In this document: positions 45,400 through 54,858 of the stretch, piece by piece
Position numbering within the stretch: position 1 is the stretch's first letter
How the letters are laid out: the number at the start of each line of letters is the position of its first letter
Assembly: GCF_021233055.1 (NCBI RefSeq)
Contig: NZ_CP089538.1
Location: 3,984,501-4,048,500, forward strand
Origin: Spirosoma oryzicola
GTDB lineage: Bacteria > Bacteroidota > Bacteroidia > Cytophagales > Spirosomataceae
Length of the DNA: 64,000 nt
Direction: 5' to 3'
Notes under the pieces: generated by a model
Database searches by the model: none
The model's input: only the letters and a program-made list of their open reading frames with translations
Told to the model about the DNA's origin: nothing
Program-made: the position numbers and the translations under genes

Positions 45400-46287
45400 G
45401 TGGCAGACGAACGCATCCTGATTACCGGCGCAACGGGAAATGTAGGCGGAGAAACGCTACTCGCGCTGAAAAAAGATACCACTGGATCATCTGTCGAGTT
45501 AATAGCTGCTGTGCGCGACCCGGCTAACGCAAAGGCCGTAATGCAGATTCTGCCAGATCGTTTTGTCAAACTGGATTTTACCAATTCGAATACGTTCGCT
45601 TCTGCTCTTACGGGTATCACCCGCGTATTGCTGATCCGGCCGGCCGAATTGTCGGATGTAGATGCTTATTTTAAGCCATTTATAGCTGCGATGAAGCAGG
45701 CAGCCGTTCGACACGTAACTTTTTTATCGTTACAGGGTGTAGAACACAATCCGATCGTTCCGCATCATGCGATTGAAAAGCTTATCGTCGAGGCCGGATT
45801 ATCATTCACCTTTCTTCGGCCCAGCTTTTTCATGCAAAACCTTTGCCATACCCACCGCGACGAAATCCGACTGCGCAACGAGATTTTTGTACCTGCTGGC
45901 AATGGTCGTACCAGTTTGATTGACGTACGTGATGTAGCTGCCGTTGCCGCCCGGACACTGACAAGCCAGAGCAATGAATACAGGAATAGAGGGTACGAAC
46001 TAACCGGTTCCGACGCGTTGACTTATTACGAGATTGCCCAGCTACTGAGCCGGTTGCTGGATCGTCAGATTATCTATAAAAATCCGTCTATGCTGGAATT
46101 CATCTGGCAGAAGTGGCACCGGGAGAATAGGTCGTTAGCGCATACACTGGTTAAAACGGCCCTTTACACCGTAGCGCGACTGGGCAAAGCCGCTGACCTC
46201 ACGAATGAAACTGAACAACTGCTGGGTCGTCCACCGATTACATTCGAGCAATTTGCTATTGACCACCGCGCGGCCTGGCTGCCTTAA
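45400..46287 (+). CDS. NmrA-like/NAD(P)-binding SDR protein
   Basis: Starting at the GTG at 45400 the 295-residue protein opens ADERILITGATGNVGGETLL, the extended-SDR NAD(P)-binding motif TGATGNVG. An upstream GTG at 45358 would add hydrophobic residues not seen in the family. SLQGVEHNPIVPHHAIEKLI, FLRPSFFMQNL and DVRDVAAVAARTL agree with NmrA/quinone-oxidoreductase-type atypical SDRs. These either reduce small substrates or act as redox sensors. It is divergent from the esterase gene and probably has its own promoter. Confidence 0.88.
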   Translation: MADERILITGATGNVGGETLLALKKDTTGSSVELIAAVRDPANAKAVMQILPDRFVKLDFTNSNTFASALTGITRVLLIRPAELSDVDAYFKPFIAAMKQAAVRHVTFLSLQGVEHNPIVPHHAIEKLIVEAGLSFTFLRPSFFMQNLCHTHRDEIRLRNEIFVPAGNGRTSLIDVRDVAAVAARTLTSQSNEYRNRGYELTGSDALTYYEIAQLLSRLLDRQIIYKNPSMLEFIWQKWHRENRSLAHTLVKTALYTVARLGKAADLTNETEQLLGRPPITFEQFAIDHRAAWLP

Positions 46288-46308
46288 ACCGATTGGTTAC
46301 AATACACT

Positions 46309-47778
46309 TTACCCGGTTGCTAGTGGAACCGACACGGGCAAACCGAATCCTTCGCGTAGGGCAACCCGAGCTGCATGATAACCGCACATACCGTGTACTC
46401 CCCCACCCGGTGGCGTAGACGATGAGCACAGGTAAATGCCAGGCGCTGATGTCCGGTAAGGCGATAAGGTTACCACCGGGCGCGTGTACAACTGCCGGAT
46501 GTCGATAATACCACCGTTGATGTCACCCCCCACGTAGTTTGGATTATACGCTTCCAGCTGGGCGGTGTTTATCGTATGCCGGGCCAGAATCCGGTCCCGA
46601 AAACCAGGCGCATACCGTTCGATTTGCTGTTCGATTACTTCCGTTCGGTCAACCGTCGACCCGTTGGGTACATGGCAGTAAGCCCAGGCGGTGTGCTTCC
46701 CTTGCGGAGCGCGCGTTGAATCAAACAGGCTTTGTTGCGCCAGCAATACATAAGGCCGATCCGGGTGATGGCCAAGTGACGTGAGCCGTTCGGCCTCCGC
46801 AATTTCTTCGAGTGTGCTTCCCAGATGAATGGTTCCGGCTTGTCGGCATTCGGGAGCGGTGAACGGAATTGGACCGTCCAGTGCCCAATCGACCTTGAAC
46901 ACACCCATTCCGTACCGATAATGCTCCAGCTGCCAGCGGTACAACCGGTTGAGCGGGCCGGACGAAAACCGATCCCCCGCAATAGCCAGCAGTTGCTTCG
47001 GCGTCACGTCGAACACGACTACCTTCGAGGACGGCAGCTGGCTTATCGAGCGAACCGGTGTGTTGGTTTCAACTTTACCGCCAATCGACTGAAAGTATGA
47101 TACTAACGCATTGGCGATAGCCTGCGAACCTCCTTTGGGAACCGGCCAGCCGCGTAAATGACCCGTCGTCATTAGCACCAACGCGATGGCTGAAGTAGTC
47201 AGATTCGAGAGCGGCTGAATAGCGTGAGCCGCCATACCCGCAAATAAACCACGGGCTTCTCGGGTCTTGAATCGCTTCGCCAACTGCACCGCCGAGGGCA
47301 AGGCATCCAGCCCGAACAGCGCTAGATCGATGGGGTGTTTAGGAAAGCGTAAAGGTCCCAGCACATCAGGAGCCAACGTCGGCCAGTGACGCGCCAGCGG
47401 TTCCAGTAAACGCAGGTATGCCTGTTCGTCAGTCCCCAGAAAGCGAGCTGTTTCTTCAACGGATGAGCGCAATGCCGCTGCCGTTCCATCGTCAAACGGA
47501 TGTGCCGCTGCCAGGGGTGGGTAAATAAATTCCAGACCGTGTTCGGCCAGTGGCAGACGCTGGAAAAATGGCGAGCCAGCCGCCAGCGGGTGAACCGCCG
47601 AGCAAATGTCATGCACAAAGCCGGGAAGTGTCAGTTCTGCCGAACGCAATCCTCCGCCAATGTCGGCTTTGGCTTCCAATAAGAGCACGGATAGACCGGC
47701 CTGCTGCAAGGTAATTGCCGCACTTAGTCCATTCGGTCCGGAACCCACCACAACCGCATCGTAATCGGGCTTACTCAA
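46309..47778 (-). CDS. NAD(P)/FAD-dependent oxidoreductase, phytoene-desaturase-like
   Basis: The 489-residue protein begins YDAVVVGSGPNGLSAAITLQ (FAD-binding GxGxxG) and EAKADIGGGLRSAELTLPGF, the start seen in carotenoid desaturases, CrtISO and related amine-oxidase-like flavoproteins. The C-terminal FAD motif is also present (SAPGIYLCSSSTPPGGGVHG). No signal peptide. It could act on a carotenoid or a different polyprenyl or retinol-like substrate. There are no crtB/crtI-type neighbours, so a pigment role is only a suggestion. A hairpin separates it from metY, which lies upstream on the same strand. Confidence 0.88.
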   Translation of the reverse strand: MSKPDYDAVVVGSGPNGLSAAITLQQAGLSVLLLEAKADIGGGLRSAELTLPGFVHDICSAVHPLAAGSPFFQRLPLAEHGLEFIYPPLAAAHPFDDGTAAALRSSVEETARFLGTDEQAYLRLLEPLARHWPTLAPDVLGPLRFPKHPIDLALFGLDALPSAVQLAKRFKTREARGLFAGMAAHAIQPLSNLTTSAIALVLMTTGHLRGWPVPKGGSQAIANALVSYFQSIGGKVETNTPVRSISQLPSSKVVVFDVTPKQLLAIAGDRFSSGPLNRLYRWQLEHYRYGMGVFKVDWALDGPIPFTAPECRQAGTIHLGSTLEEIAEAERLTSLGHHPDRPYVLLAQQSLFDSTRAPQGKHTAWAYCHVPNGSTVDRTEVIEQQIERYAPGFRDRILARHTINTAQLEAYNPNYVGGDINGGIIDIRQLYTRPVVTLSPYRTSAPGIYLCSSSTPPGGGVHGMCGYHAARVALREGFGLPVSVPLATG

Positions 47779-47804
47779 AATACATGTACTGTTTATAGTT
47801 TATA

Positions 47805-47846
47805 GCCTCTGGTTTGGCGTCTTCGCAATAACGCCAAACCAGAGGC
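47805..47846. repeat. 16-bp inverted repeat after metY
   Basis: Arms 47805-47820 and 47831-47846 are exact reverse complements with a 10-base loop. The hairpin lies 16 bases after the metY stop codon and before the oxidoreductase start. It has no T tract, so either it ends transcription weakly or it protects the metY mRNA end. Confidence 0.75.
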
Positions 47847-47862
47847 AGAGGCTATTGACCAG

Positions 47863-49218
<1,356 letters not shown>

Positions 49219-49237
49219 CTATCGCTGCGGTTATACT

Positions 49238-50125
49238 CTATTTGGCGGGCTCGTTAAACCGTACCGGCTGCTGGTTGATTACCTTCCGCGCCTGCAAATC
49301 GAACTTCTGTCCTTTTCCGAGAAAGAAAAATGGCCCACCGGTACTGTTCTGTCCCGATGGATATTTGGCGTTGTTAGCAATCTGTTCCGCCGTATAGACC
49401 GCGACATACGATGCACCGATTACCTCGAACGTGTTCTGCTGCACCACGATAGCCGTTCCTTCGTCGATACCAACGCCTAGCAATTCTGGCCGTGATTTGA
49501 TCACGTCGATCAGGTCAAACTGGCGGTTACGACGCAGTACGTGCTGGTCGATGGTCACGTTATGGATGAAATCGAGTCCCTGCGTGTGGTCACCGATCAT
49601 GATTGAGTTTCCTTTCGTATCGCCCCGGACCATAAACGAACCCTGAATAGTCGCACCGGCCGAGGTTCCTCCGATAACACCACCCCGGCTAAGCACCGCG
49701 TTAAATTCTTTGTGGGCTAGTGTGTTCAGGTAAGAATCGGTCAATCGCCAGTGCCGCCCACCAACGAACCACACCCCCGTAGCTTTTTTCAACGGCGCGA
49801 CAAACGATTCCTGGTTGGCAACTTTCGGATCGCGGGTGTGCAATACAGTGATGTTTTTTACGCCGAGACTTTGCAGCCGTTCGGTTTCACGCGGAGCCTT
49901 ACTGGCCGACGAGTCTTCGCCCGCCGTTGGAATGATGACGATGTTCGCAGCAGCTGGTCCACCCGCCAGTTCGACAAATCGGCTCCAAAGTTCGGGTGCC
50001 ATATTTCCACCACCAACGATAACCAATGAACCCTTTTCGGGTCCTACGGTCTTTAATTGGTTTTGTGCGTTGCTCAGCGAGGAAAGTAAAGCAAAAAAGA
50101 GGATGAGGGTAGATACTTTATTCAT
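49238..50125 (-). CDS. Secreted cyanophycinase-like peptidase (S51 family)
   Basis: The 295-residue protein has a signal peptide (MNKVSTLILFFALLSSLSNA). The S51/class I glutamine-amidotransferase-like fold shows IVGGGNMAPELWSRFVE, IIPTAGEDSS, VWFVGGRHWRLTD and GGTSAGATIQGS, with the nucleophilic serine S155. GVGIDEGTAIVVQQ follows as usual. Cyanophycinases cleave the Arg/Asp polymer cyanophycin; an exported form would degrade external polymer. No cyanophycin synthetase is near. The F-x-G-G-x-Q motif has R-H in place of D-Q, so the specificity may differ. Confidence 0.88.
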   Translation of the reverse strand: MNKVSTLILFFALLSSLSNAQNQLKTVGPEKGSLVIVGGGNMAPELWSRFVELAGGPAAANIVIIPTAGEDSSASKAPRETERLQSLGVKNITVLHTRDPKVANQESFVAPLKKATGVWFVGGRHWRLTDSYLNTLAHKEFNAVLSRGGVIGGTSAGATIQGSFMVRGDTKGNSIMIGDHTQGLDFIHNVTIDQHVLRRNRQFDLIDVIKSRPELLGVGIDEGTAIVVQQNTFEVIGASYVAVYTAEQIANNAKYPSGQNSTGGPFFFLGKGQKFDLQARKVINQQPVRFNEPAK

Positions 50126-50280
50126 TGGTTTTAGAGGAGGTTACTTTGTCTTGTCAACACCGACGCTGAACACAAGAGACAGCCCAGGTGATCCATTTTA
50201 GCAAGCTTTATAAGTGCAGGTTATGTGTTGATTGAGAAAAGGATTGACTTCTACGATGATCATCAAAGCGGTTTAAGCGA

Positions 50281-50553
50281 TTATGTATACGCATTCAGAT
50301 TGATAAGTGGACGCTCATCAACGTAGGGTAAAAGATCATCCGTATCCGTGATTGTTCGAAACAAGGTAACGACAAACCGACGCCGACATACCCACATCTC
50401 AACAAAAAACAGGTCAACCGCGTACAAATGCAACCGGAAATCAGGGAGATGACGGGTAGCCACTGGCTGACCTTTTTGCCAAATCGTTGCTGCCTGCTCA
50501 GGAAATGGCAATTTGTCAAAGGTGGCCAGTGGCTTGTCAGAATTATTAATCAC
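50281..50553 (-). CDS. Small hypothetical protein, paralogue of the one at 2223-2477
   Basis: This 90-residue protein (start MINNSDKPLATFDKLPFPEQ) has no known domain. It shares the pattern W..G.P.A.R, LY..---FFVE (here FFVE at 49-52) and LLPYV (74-78) with the 84-residue protein at 2223-2477. The shared pattern, at two distant loci, supports both as coding and suggests a small lineage-specific family. It stands alone, upstream of the cyanophycinase-like gene by about 155 bases. The function is unknown. Confidence 0.6.
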   Translation of the reverse strand: MINNSDKPLATFDKLPFPEQAATIWQKGQPVATRHLPDFRLHLYAVDLFFVEMWVCRRRFVVTLFRTITDTDDLLPYVDERPLINLNAYT

Positions 50554-50626
50554 GGATCGAATGAATGTTTCCGGCTTGGGAAATATAGTAGCCTATCTCA
50601 GCTGTCTTTATGGATAGAATTTACGC

Positions 50627-51355
50627 TTATGGATTGAGGAACTGCGTACCAGCAGCCGCGAGAAACCCCAATACCCAAAGAGCAACAAATCGTTGGGCGT
50701 AGGTATTTAATCGGCTTAGCGGCTTATCGTTAAGTTGTAACTCAACGGGAATGAGCGACCAGACCTGAGCAATAATTTCATCAATATCAATGGGCGTATC
50801 GAAGTTTTCATCCAGAAAATCATACTCGATTCGGCGGTCTGAGCCAATCACGTAAACAGCCGGGATAAACGCTTCGTCGGAGATCCCGGATACCCGATCC
50901 CAGACGGGACTGTCTTCATTGTAAACCCCAAACTGACGGGACACCTGCTGATCGGCATCATGAGCGAATAGAAAATCCAGCTGTTTCCCCTGACGCGCTA
51001 ACGCTTGTGGCGATTCGATCGAAAGAACAACCAACTCGACCCCGATCTGTTGAAGTGCGTCGTTAAGCCGGATAAGCGATTCGAGGTAAGGACCAGCGTA
51101 CCGTCCCCAGCATGGGCAGTAGAAGCTAACAACAACGGGTTTTTCAGCTACTAAATCCAGCAGAGAAACGGACTGTCCAGAACCGGGCTTAGGGTAATTG
51201 AAATTGGAAGCCTTCCAGTCGCCGGACCCACCCGAGAGACTAAAAAAAGGAGCGATATCTCCTGTTTTCAACGGTTGTACGTCCGTATTGGACTGACGAG
51301 GCTTTGTAATAACTGTCCGAAAATCACCGAGTTCATTTTGAAATTGGAGTGTCAT
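50627..51355 (-). CDS. Redoxin (thioredoxin-fold, AhpC/TSA-like)
   Basis: The 242-residue cytosolic protein has VQPLKTGDIAPFFSLSGGSG, the conserved beginning of AhpC/TSA proteins, then EKPVVVSFYCPCWGRYAGPY with a C-P-C-W motif (C80, C82) where peroxiredoxins have their active site. LVVLSIESPQALARQGKQLD, VSRQFGVYNED and AFIPAVYVIGSDRRIEYDFLDENFDTP follow the peroxiredoxin pattern. It is probably a thiol peroxidase or disulfide oxidoreductase; the C-x-C arrangement is atypical. A palindrome (51382-51400) sits 27 bases upstream of the start. Confidence 0.85.
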   Translation of the reverse strand: MTLQFQNELGDFRTVITKPRQSNTDVQPLKTGDIAPFFSLSGGSGDWKASNFNYPKPGSGQSVSLLDLVAEKPVVVSFYCPCWGRYAGPYLESLIRLNDALQQIGVELVVLSIESPQALARQGKQLDFLFAHDADQQVSRQFGVYNEDSPVWDRVSGISDEAFIPAVYVIGSDRRIEYDFLDENFDTPIDIDEIIAQVWSLIPVELQLNDKPLSRLNTYAQRFVALWVLGFLAAAGTQFLNP

Positions 51356-51381
51356 AGGTATTTGTGCTTTAGCTGCCTTAC

Positions 51382-51400
51382 AGGATAAAATATTTATCCT
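51382..51400. promoter_or_regulatory. Palindrome upstream of the redoxin gene (possible operator)
   Basis: AGGATAAA and TTTATCCT (51382-51389, 51393-51400) form an 8-bp perfect inverted repeat around ATA, 27 bases upstream of the redoxin start. The size and AT content fit a dimeric repressor site, but no regulator is assigned. Confidence 0.45.
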
Positions 51401-51720
51401 ATATATTTAGTAGTGTATTGTTGTAAATAAAAATCATTTATTGCTTGTCAAGCTAGCGAGAGATTGGTTTACACACCAGTTGACGTGATAAATTTCGCGG
51501 TGAGCAGAGGTAATACAGAGGAATCGAAATTGAATAGAATCAACAACAGCAAGCCATGTGCATGGCGCACATTCGAAACCGAGAAACGGATATTTCAGAA
51601 GAAAATACCGGTTGAAATGCTTTCGTGTTCATCCTTGTAATTGACTGCCTGATGACTCAGTCTATTAAGTTCATGGGCAAAGGTGAACAGTATTTTTCTG
51701 TTTCGCAAATTTTTCGGGTA

Positions 51721-51737
51721 AAAAAGTCAGACTTTTT
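51721..51737 (-). terminator. Weak terminator-like hairpin
   Basis: AAAAAGT/ACTTTTT inverted repeat with a 3-base loop, 79 bases after the stop codon of the beta-barrel protein gene when read on the minus strand. The stem is AT-rich and therefore weak. Confidence 0.4.
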
Positions 51738-51815
51738 CAATATCAACAGCCTGATTATCAACCCTAAAACCCGATAGACTATTCGCATTGTAAAGCTAAC
51801 TATACTAGGGTACTG

Positions 51816-52685
51816 CTACTTAATGCGCTGTTTACCTTGTACATCGAGCACGTGTGCTAGTGTTTGGCGAACGACAAAATTATAGCGAAGTGTTACGCCA
51901 TAGCTCATTCCGCTACCCGTTCCAAGCAGTTGAGCCTGCTGTACATCACGCCCATTAAGAAAGTAAGATACGTTGGTCGTGAGTGAATTTCCCAGCCCCC
52001 ATAGTTTATGAACCGCAAAGCCCATGTCGAATCGGTTGCTAAGCCGGAGATTGTATTCGACACCCGTTTCGAGCATAGCTGTTGGATTCGTGTTCAAAGC
52101 GGTACGACCGGTCAATCGGATCGTATCCGGCTTTTCCCAATGGCTATCTTTATTTCCGTAACCCGCTAAAGCAAACTGCCCTTTATCCTGTCCATTGTTG
52201 GGCATCAGCCACAGGCCGCCCGTCAGCCAAAATCCGGAACGACGCCAGGGGCCACTAGTTGACAAAATCATTCGTTTTCCGCGCAGGACGAACCCCTGTC
52301 TGTTGTTCGTAAACCGGAATGCGTAAGGATAGGAAGCACTGTTGACAACCACCTCCGTATGGATAGGCATATTGGCATAGCCTGCTTCAACCGCCCATTG
52401 CTCACGGTGAGACCAGCCAACCAATGCACTACCCGCCAATGTTGTAACGCGATCGCTGTACAGGAGGCCATTGAATGAATTATCAAGTTTAGCACGGTCT
52501 GTCCGCACAAACCCGCTCAACGACACATACCAGCGGTCGCGGGTGTAGGCACCGCCATAGCGAGTGAGCAACCGATCGTATTGGCGCTGCGCACTGGGAA
52601 GCTGGTAGTAGTCGGCCATTTTCTGCGCAAAGGCAGGCCAGCCAGCCAGTGTTATAAGTAAAAAAAGAAGGTAGCGTTTCATCAT
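51816..52685 (-). CDS. Outer-membrane beta-barrel protein, hypothetical
   Basis: I start at MMKRYLLFLLITLAGWPAFA (ATG at 52683-52685), which gives a signal peptide; a longer frame would put 22 residues before it. The 289-residue mature protein is rich in alternating aromatic and polar residues, for example WYVSLSGFVRTD, AGSALVGWSHREQWAVEAGY, FVLRGKRMILS and the final GVTLRYNFVV strand. These fit a beta-barrel in the outer membrane. No family is recognised. It appears to be monocistronic. Confidence 0.7.
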   Translation of the reverse strand: MMKRYLLFLLITLAGWPAFAQKMADYYQLPSAQRQYDRLLTRYGGAYTRDRWYVSLSGFVRTDRAKLDNSFNGLLYSDRVTTLAGSALVGWSHREQWAVEAGYANMPIHTEVVVNSASYPYAFRFTNNRQGFVLRGKRMILSTSGPWRRSGFWLTGGLWLMPNNGQDKGQFALAGYGNKDSHWEKPDTIRLTGRTALNTNPTAMLETGVEYNLRLSNRFDMGFAVHKLWGLGNSLTTNVSYFLNGRDVQQAQLLGTGSGMSYGVTLRYNFVVRQTLAHVLDVQGKQRIK

Positions 52686-52825
52686 CCAATACGACTGAGG
52701 TTGTTCACTAAAGTAACTACTTAATTTGCTGTCTGTTAACTTTTTACGCAAATTTTAATGCGCTCGTTGCAAGATAGACCCCTGGTTGCTCAAAAACGAT
52801 GGAATTGGCTCCGTTCTTTTCTTAC

Positions 52826-52871
52826 AAAAAGTACACCCAGCTCCTCCTGTGAGCAATTGGGTGTACTTTTT
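52826..52871. terminator. Terminator of the DUF2911 gene
   Basis: Perfect 14-bp stem (52826-52839, 52858-52871) with an 18-base loop; A and T runs at the ends let it work on both strands. It lies 38 bases after the DUF2911 stop codon on the minus strand. Confidence 0.85.
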
Positions 52872-52909
52872 AATTTTAAAAACTAAAGCGTCCGGATGGG
52901 CCCGTAAGC

Positions 52910-53443
52910 TTACGATCCATGCTTCGTTACAGGCACCGATACCGTCATGTTGTCCCATGCGATGGCGATGCTGCTGTTCGATGGCGTAATCGTCAGCTTC
53001 TCCATTGGTGATTTACCAGTTGATACCGGTACGGTTACCATAGCGACGTCATTACCTTTAATTTTTTCGTAATCGTACGCTCCCCACTGACCCAGCGTGC
53101 TATTCAGCAGTACTTTCCATTCTTTCTCACCAGGAATCGTGTACAGTGTGTACGTACCGGCTTTTACCATTTTACCACCGAACATTACGTCGTTCTTGAA
53201 CGTCACTTCGGTCGCTTCGTTGGCTCCCGTCCGCCATACTTTACCGTATTTCTCCAAGCTGGTCGATCCTTCGGGTCCGAAAATAACCCGACCTTTTTTG
53301 GACGGCTGACCATAAACGACCTTGATCGACTTGTCGGGGCTTTCGGCGGTGATCTTTGGACTCGCTGGCGCTTTTTTATCCTGCGCCTGCACCAGTGATA
53401 CCATAGCGAACAGGAAACTAAATACTGCAATCAGGTTTTTCAT
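52910..53443 (-). CDS. DUF2911 family exported protein
   Basis: The 177-residue protein has a signal peptide (MKNLIAVFSFLFAMVSLVQA) followed by the DUF2911 domain: SPKITAESPDKSIKVVYGQP, FGPEGSTSLEKYGKVWRTGA, FGGKMVKAGTYTLYTIPGEK and LLNSTLGQWGAYDY are family hallmarks. The family is widespread in Bacteroidota; the fold is beta-rich and the biochemical role is unknown. Its periplasmic location is predicted. A strong terminator follows. Confidence 0.94.
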   Translation of the reverse strand: MKNLIAVFSFLFAMVSLVQAQDKKAPASPKITAESPDKSIKVVYGQPSKKGRVIFGPEGSTSLEKYGKVWRTGANEATEVTFKNDVMFGGKMVKAGTYTLYTIPGEKEWKVLLNSTLGQWGAYDYEKIKGNDVAMVTVPVSTGKSPMEKLTITPSNSSIAIAWDNMTVSVPVTKHGS

Positions 53444-53799
53444 CCTACTACATTGATTTGGTTAGTTGTATTATGTACGTTACAAAATAAGCGATAGTTT
53501 TCGGGTAGGTCTGTAAAGATTACCGGTGCAAACTGGATTTTTACTGACTGGCCTTACGGCCTGCAACCCTTCCCACTTTCTGCTATTCTGTTACTTTAAA
53601 ACCTCTGCAATTTTTTCTCCAAATGCGGCTGAACAAGGCTAGTTATTCCAGTAACCAGTACTTTCCAGACGGAATTACAAACCTGATTGCTATGGCTGCT
53701 GGCTGTTCTGCCGGTCGATGAAGGATTGTTTCTGCATAAAATAATGGTCTGCTTCATCGTTTTCTTTACCTTTGCGGTTTCAATCACCCGCGTGTTGTA
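53444..53799. other. Divergent intergenic region between DUF2911 and YheT genes
   Basis: These 356 bases hold the divergent promoters of the DUF2911 gene (minus) and of the hydrolase gene (plus, box at 53767-53774). A minus-strand open frame at 53596-53862 runs over the hydrolase start and is judged spurious. Confidence 0.5.
53767..53774 (+). promoter_or_regulatory. Putative -7 promoter box for the YheT-serA-serC run
   Basis: TACCTTTG, identical to the boxes upstream of rsmA and of the Ig-like lipoprotein gene, 25 bases before the hydrolase ATG. The -33 element is not clear. Confidence 0.55.
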
Positions 53800-54828
53800 A
53801 TGCCGCTGATTGCGCCGTCGAGTTACCAGCCGCCTGCCCGTTTGTGGAATGGGCACCTGCAAACCATCATTCCCTCGCTTTTTCGCAAGGTTACGGTTTC
53901 CTACAACCGCGAACGGATCGAAACGCCCGATGATGATTTTCTAGATCTGGACTGGAGTGGAGAACAAAGTAATTGGGACGCCGTGCTGGAAAGCGACGTA
54001 GCGCGTTCCAAACCGCTGGTTATCCTCTCTCACGGACTGGAAGGCAGCTCAACGAGTCAGTATCTGGCTGGAATGGTTAGTCACTTAACCAAACAGGGTT
54101 TCGACTGTCTGGCCTGGCATTACCGCTCGTGCAGTGGCGAAATGAACCGCCAGCAGCGTTTCTACCACATCGGCGAAACGGGTGATCTTCACTTCATCAT
54201 TCAATACGCGCTCTCGAAAGGCTATCAGACCATTTACCTGATGGGTTTCAGCGCCGGGGGGAACGTAACCTTAAAATACCTCGGCGAACAGGGCAAATCA
54301 CTTCATCCAGCGATTCGGAAAGCGGTGGTGTTTTCGGTACCGGTTGATCTGCTTGGGTCGGCCCACCGGCTCGAACAGTGGGACAGCCTGGTGTATAATT
54401 ACCGATTCAACCGAACGCTAAAACGAAAGGTATTGCAAAAAGCTGCGGTCATGCCGGGGGTGTTTCCAACGGAACGAATCGAGAAAGTGCGAACGATTCG
54501 GGAGTTTGACGATTTGTTTACCGCTCCGCAGAATGGTTTTCGCGACGTAACCGATTACTACACACGGAGCAGCTCGTTGCAATTCATACCGGGCATCGCC
54601 GTTCCAACGCTGATTGTCAATGCGAAAAATGACCCGTTTTTGTCGCCGGAATGCTTTCCCGAGCAGCTGGCGCGGGAACTACCCACCGTATGGATGGAGT
54701 TTCCGGAGCAAGGCGGTCATTGCGGGTTTCCACCGCGAACCGGTGGCATCAACGGTACCTACTGGTCCGAAGAACGGGCGGCATCGTTTTTACTAGAATC
54801 TAATTTGACACAACCATACGTAGATTAA
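53800..54828 (+). CDS. YheT-family alpha/beta hydrolase
   Basis: The 342-residue cytosolic hydrolase begins SYQPPARLWNGHLQTIIPSL, the YheT/EMB8 family start, and contains LSHGLEGSSTSQYLAGM (oxyanion-type loop), YLMGFSAGGNVTLKYLGEQG with the nucleophile serine (near 150), NAKNDPFLSPECFPE (acid residue) and GGHCGF with the catalytic histidine. Its natural ester or thioester substrate is not known. It precedes the serA fusion gene by 30 bases and is probably cotranscribed with the serine genes. Confidence 0.92.
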   Translation: MPLIAPSSYQPPARLWNGHLQTIIPSLFRKVTVSYNRERIETPDDDFLDLDWSGEQSNWDAVLESDVARSKPLVILSHGLEGSSTSQYLAGMVSHLTKQGFDCLAWHYRSCSGEMNRQQRFYHIGETGDLHFIIQYALSKGYQTIYLMGFSAGGNVTLKYLGEQGKSLHPAIRKAVVFSVPVDLLGSAHRLEQWDSLVYNYRFNRTLKRKVLQKAAVMPGVFPTERIEKVRTIREFDDLFTAPQNGFRDVTDYYTRSSSLQFIPGIAVPTLIVNAKNDPFLSPECFPEQLARELPTVWMEFPEQGGHCGFPPRTGGINGTYWSEERAASFLLESNLTQPYVD

Positions 54829-54858
54829 TCAAGTCGCTGCGATAGCGGTTTCTCACCC

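Larger units (their letters stand above)
51356..51815. other. Intergenic region between redoxin and beta-barrel genes
   Basis: These 460 AT-rich bases contain the palindrome at 51382-51400 and a weak terminator-like hairpin at 51721-51737. I see no open frame with family features and no RNA gene. Confidence 0.5.

Noticed and set aside
53596..53862. 88-codon minus-strand open frame
   Set aside because: Overlaps the promoter and start of the YheT hydrolase gene; basic and Arg-rich without family motif.
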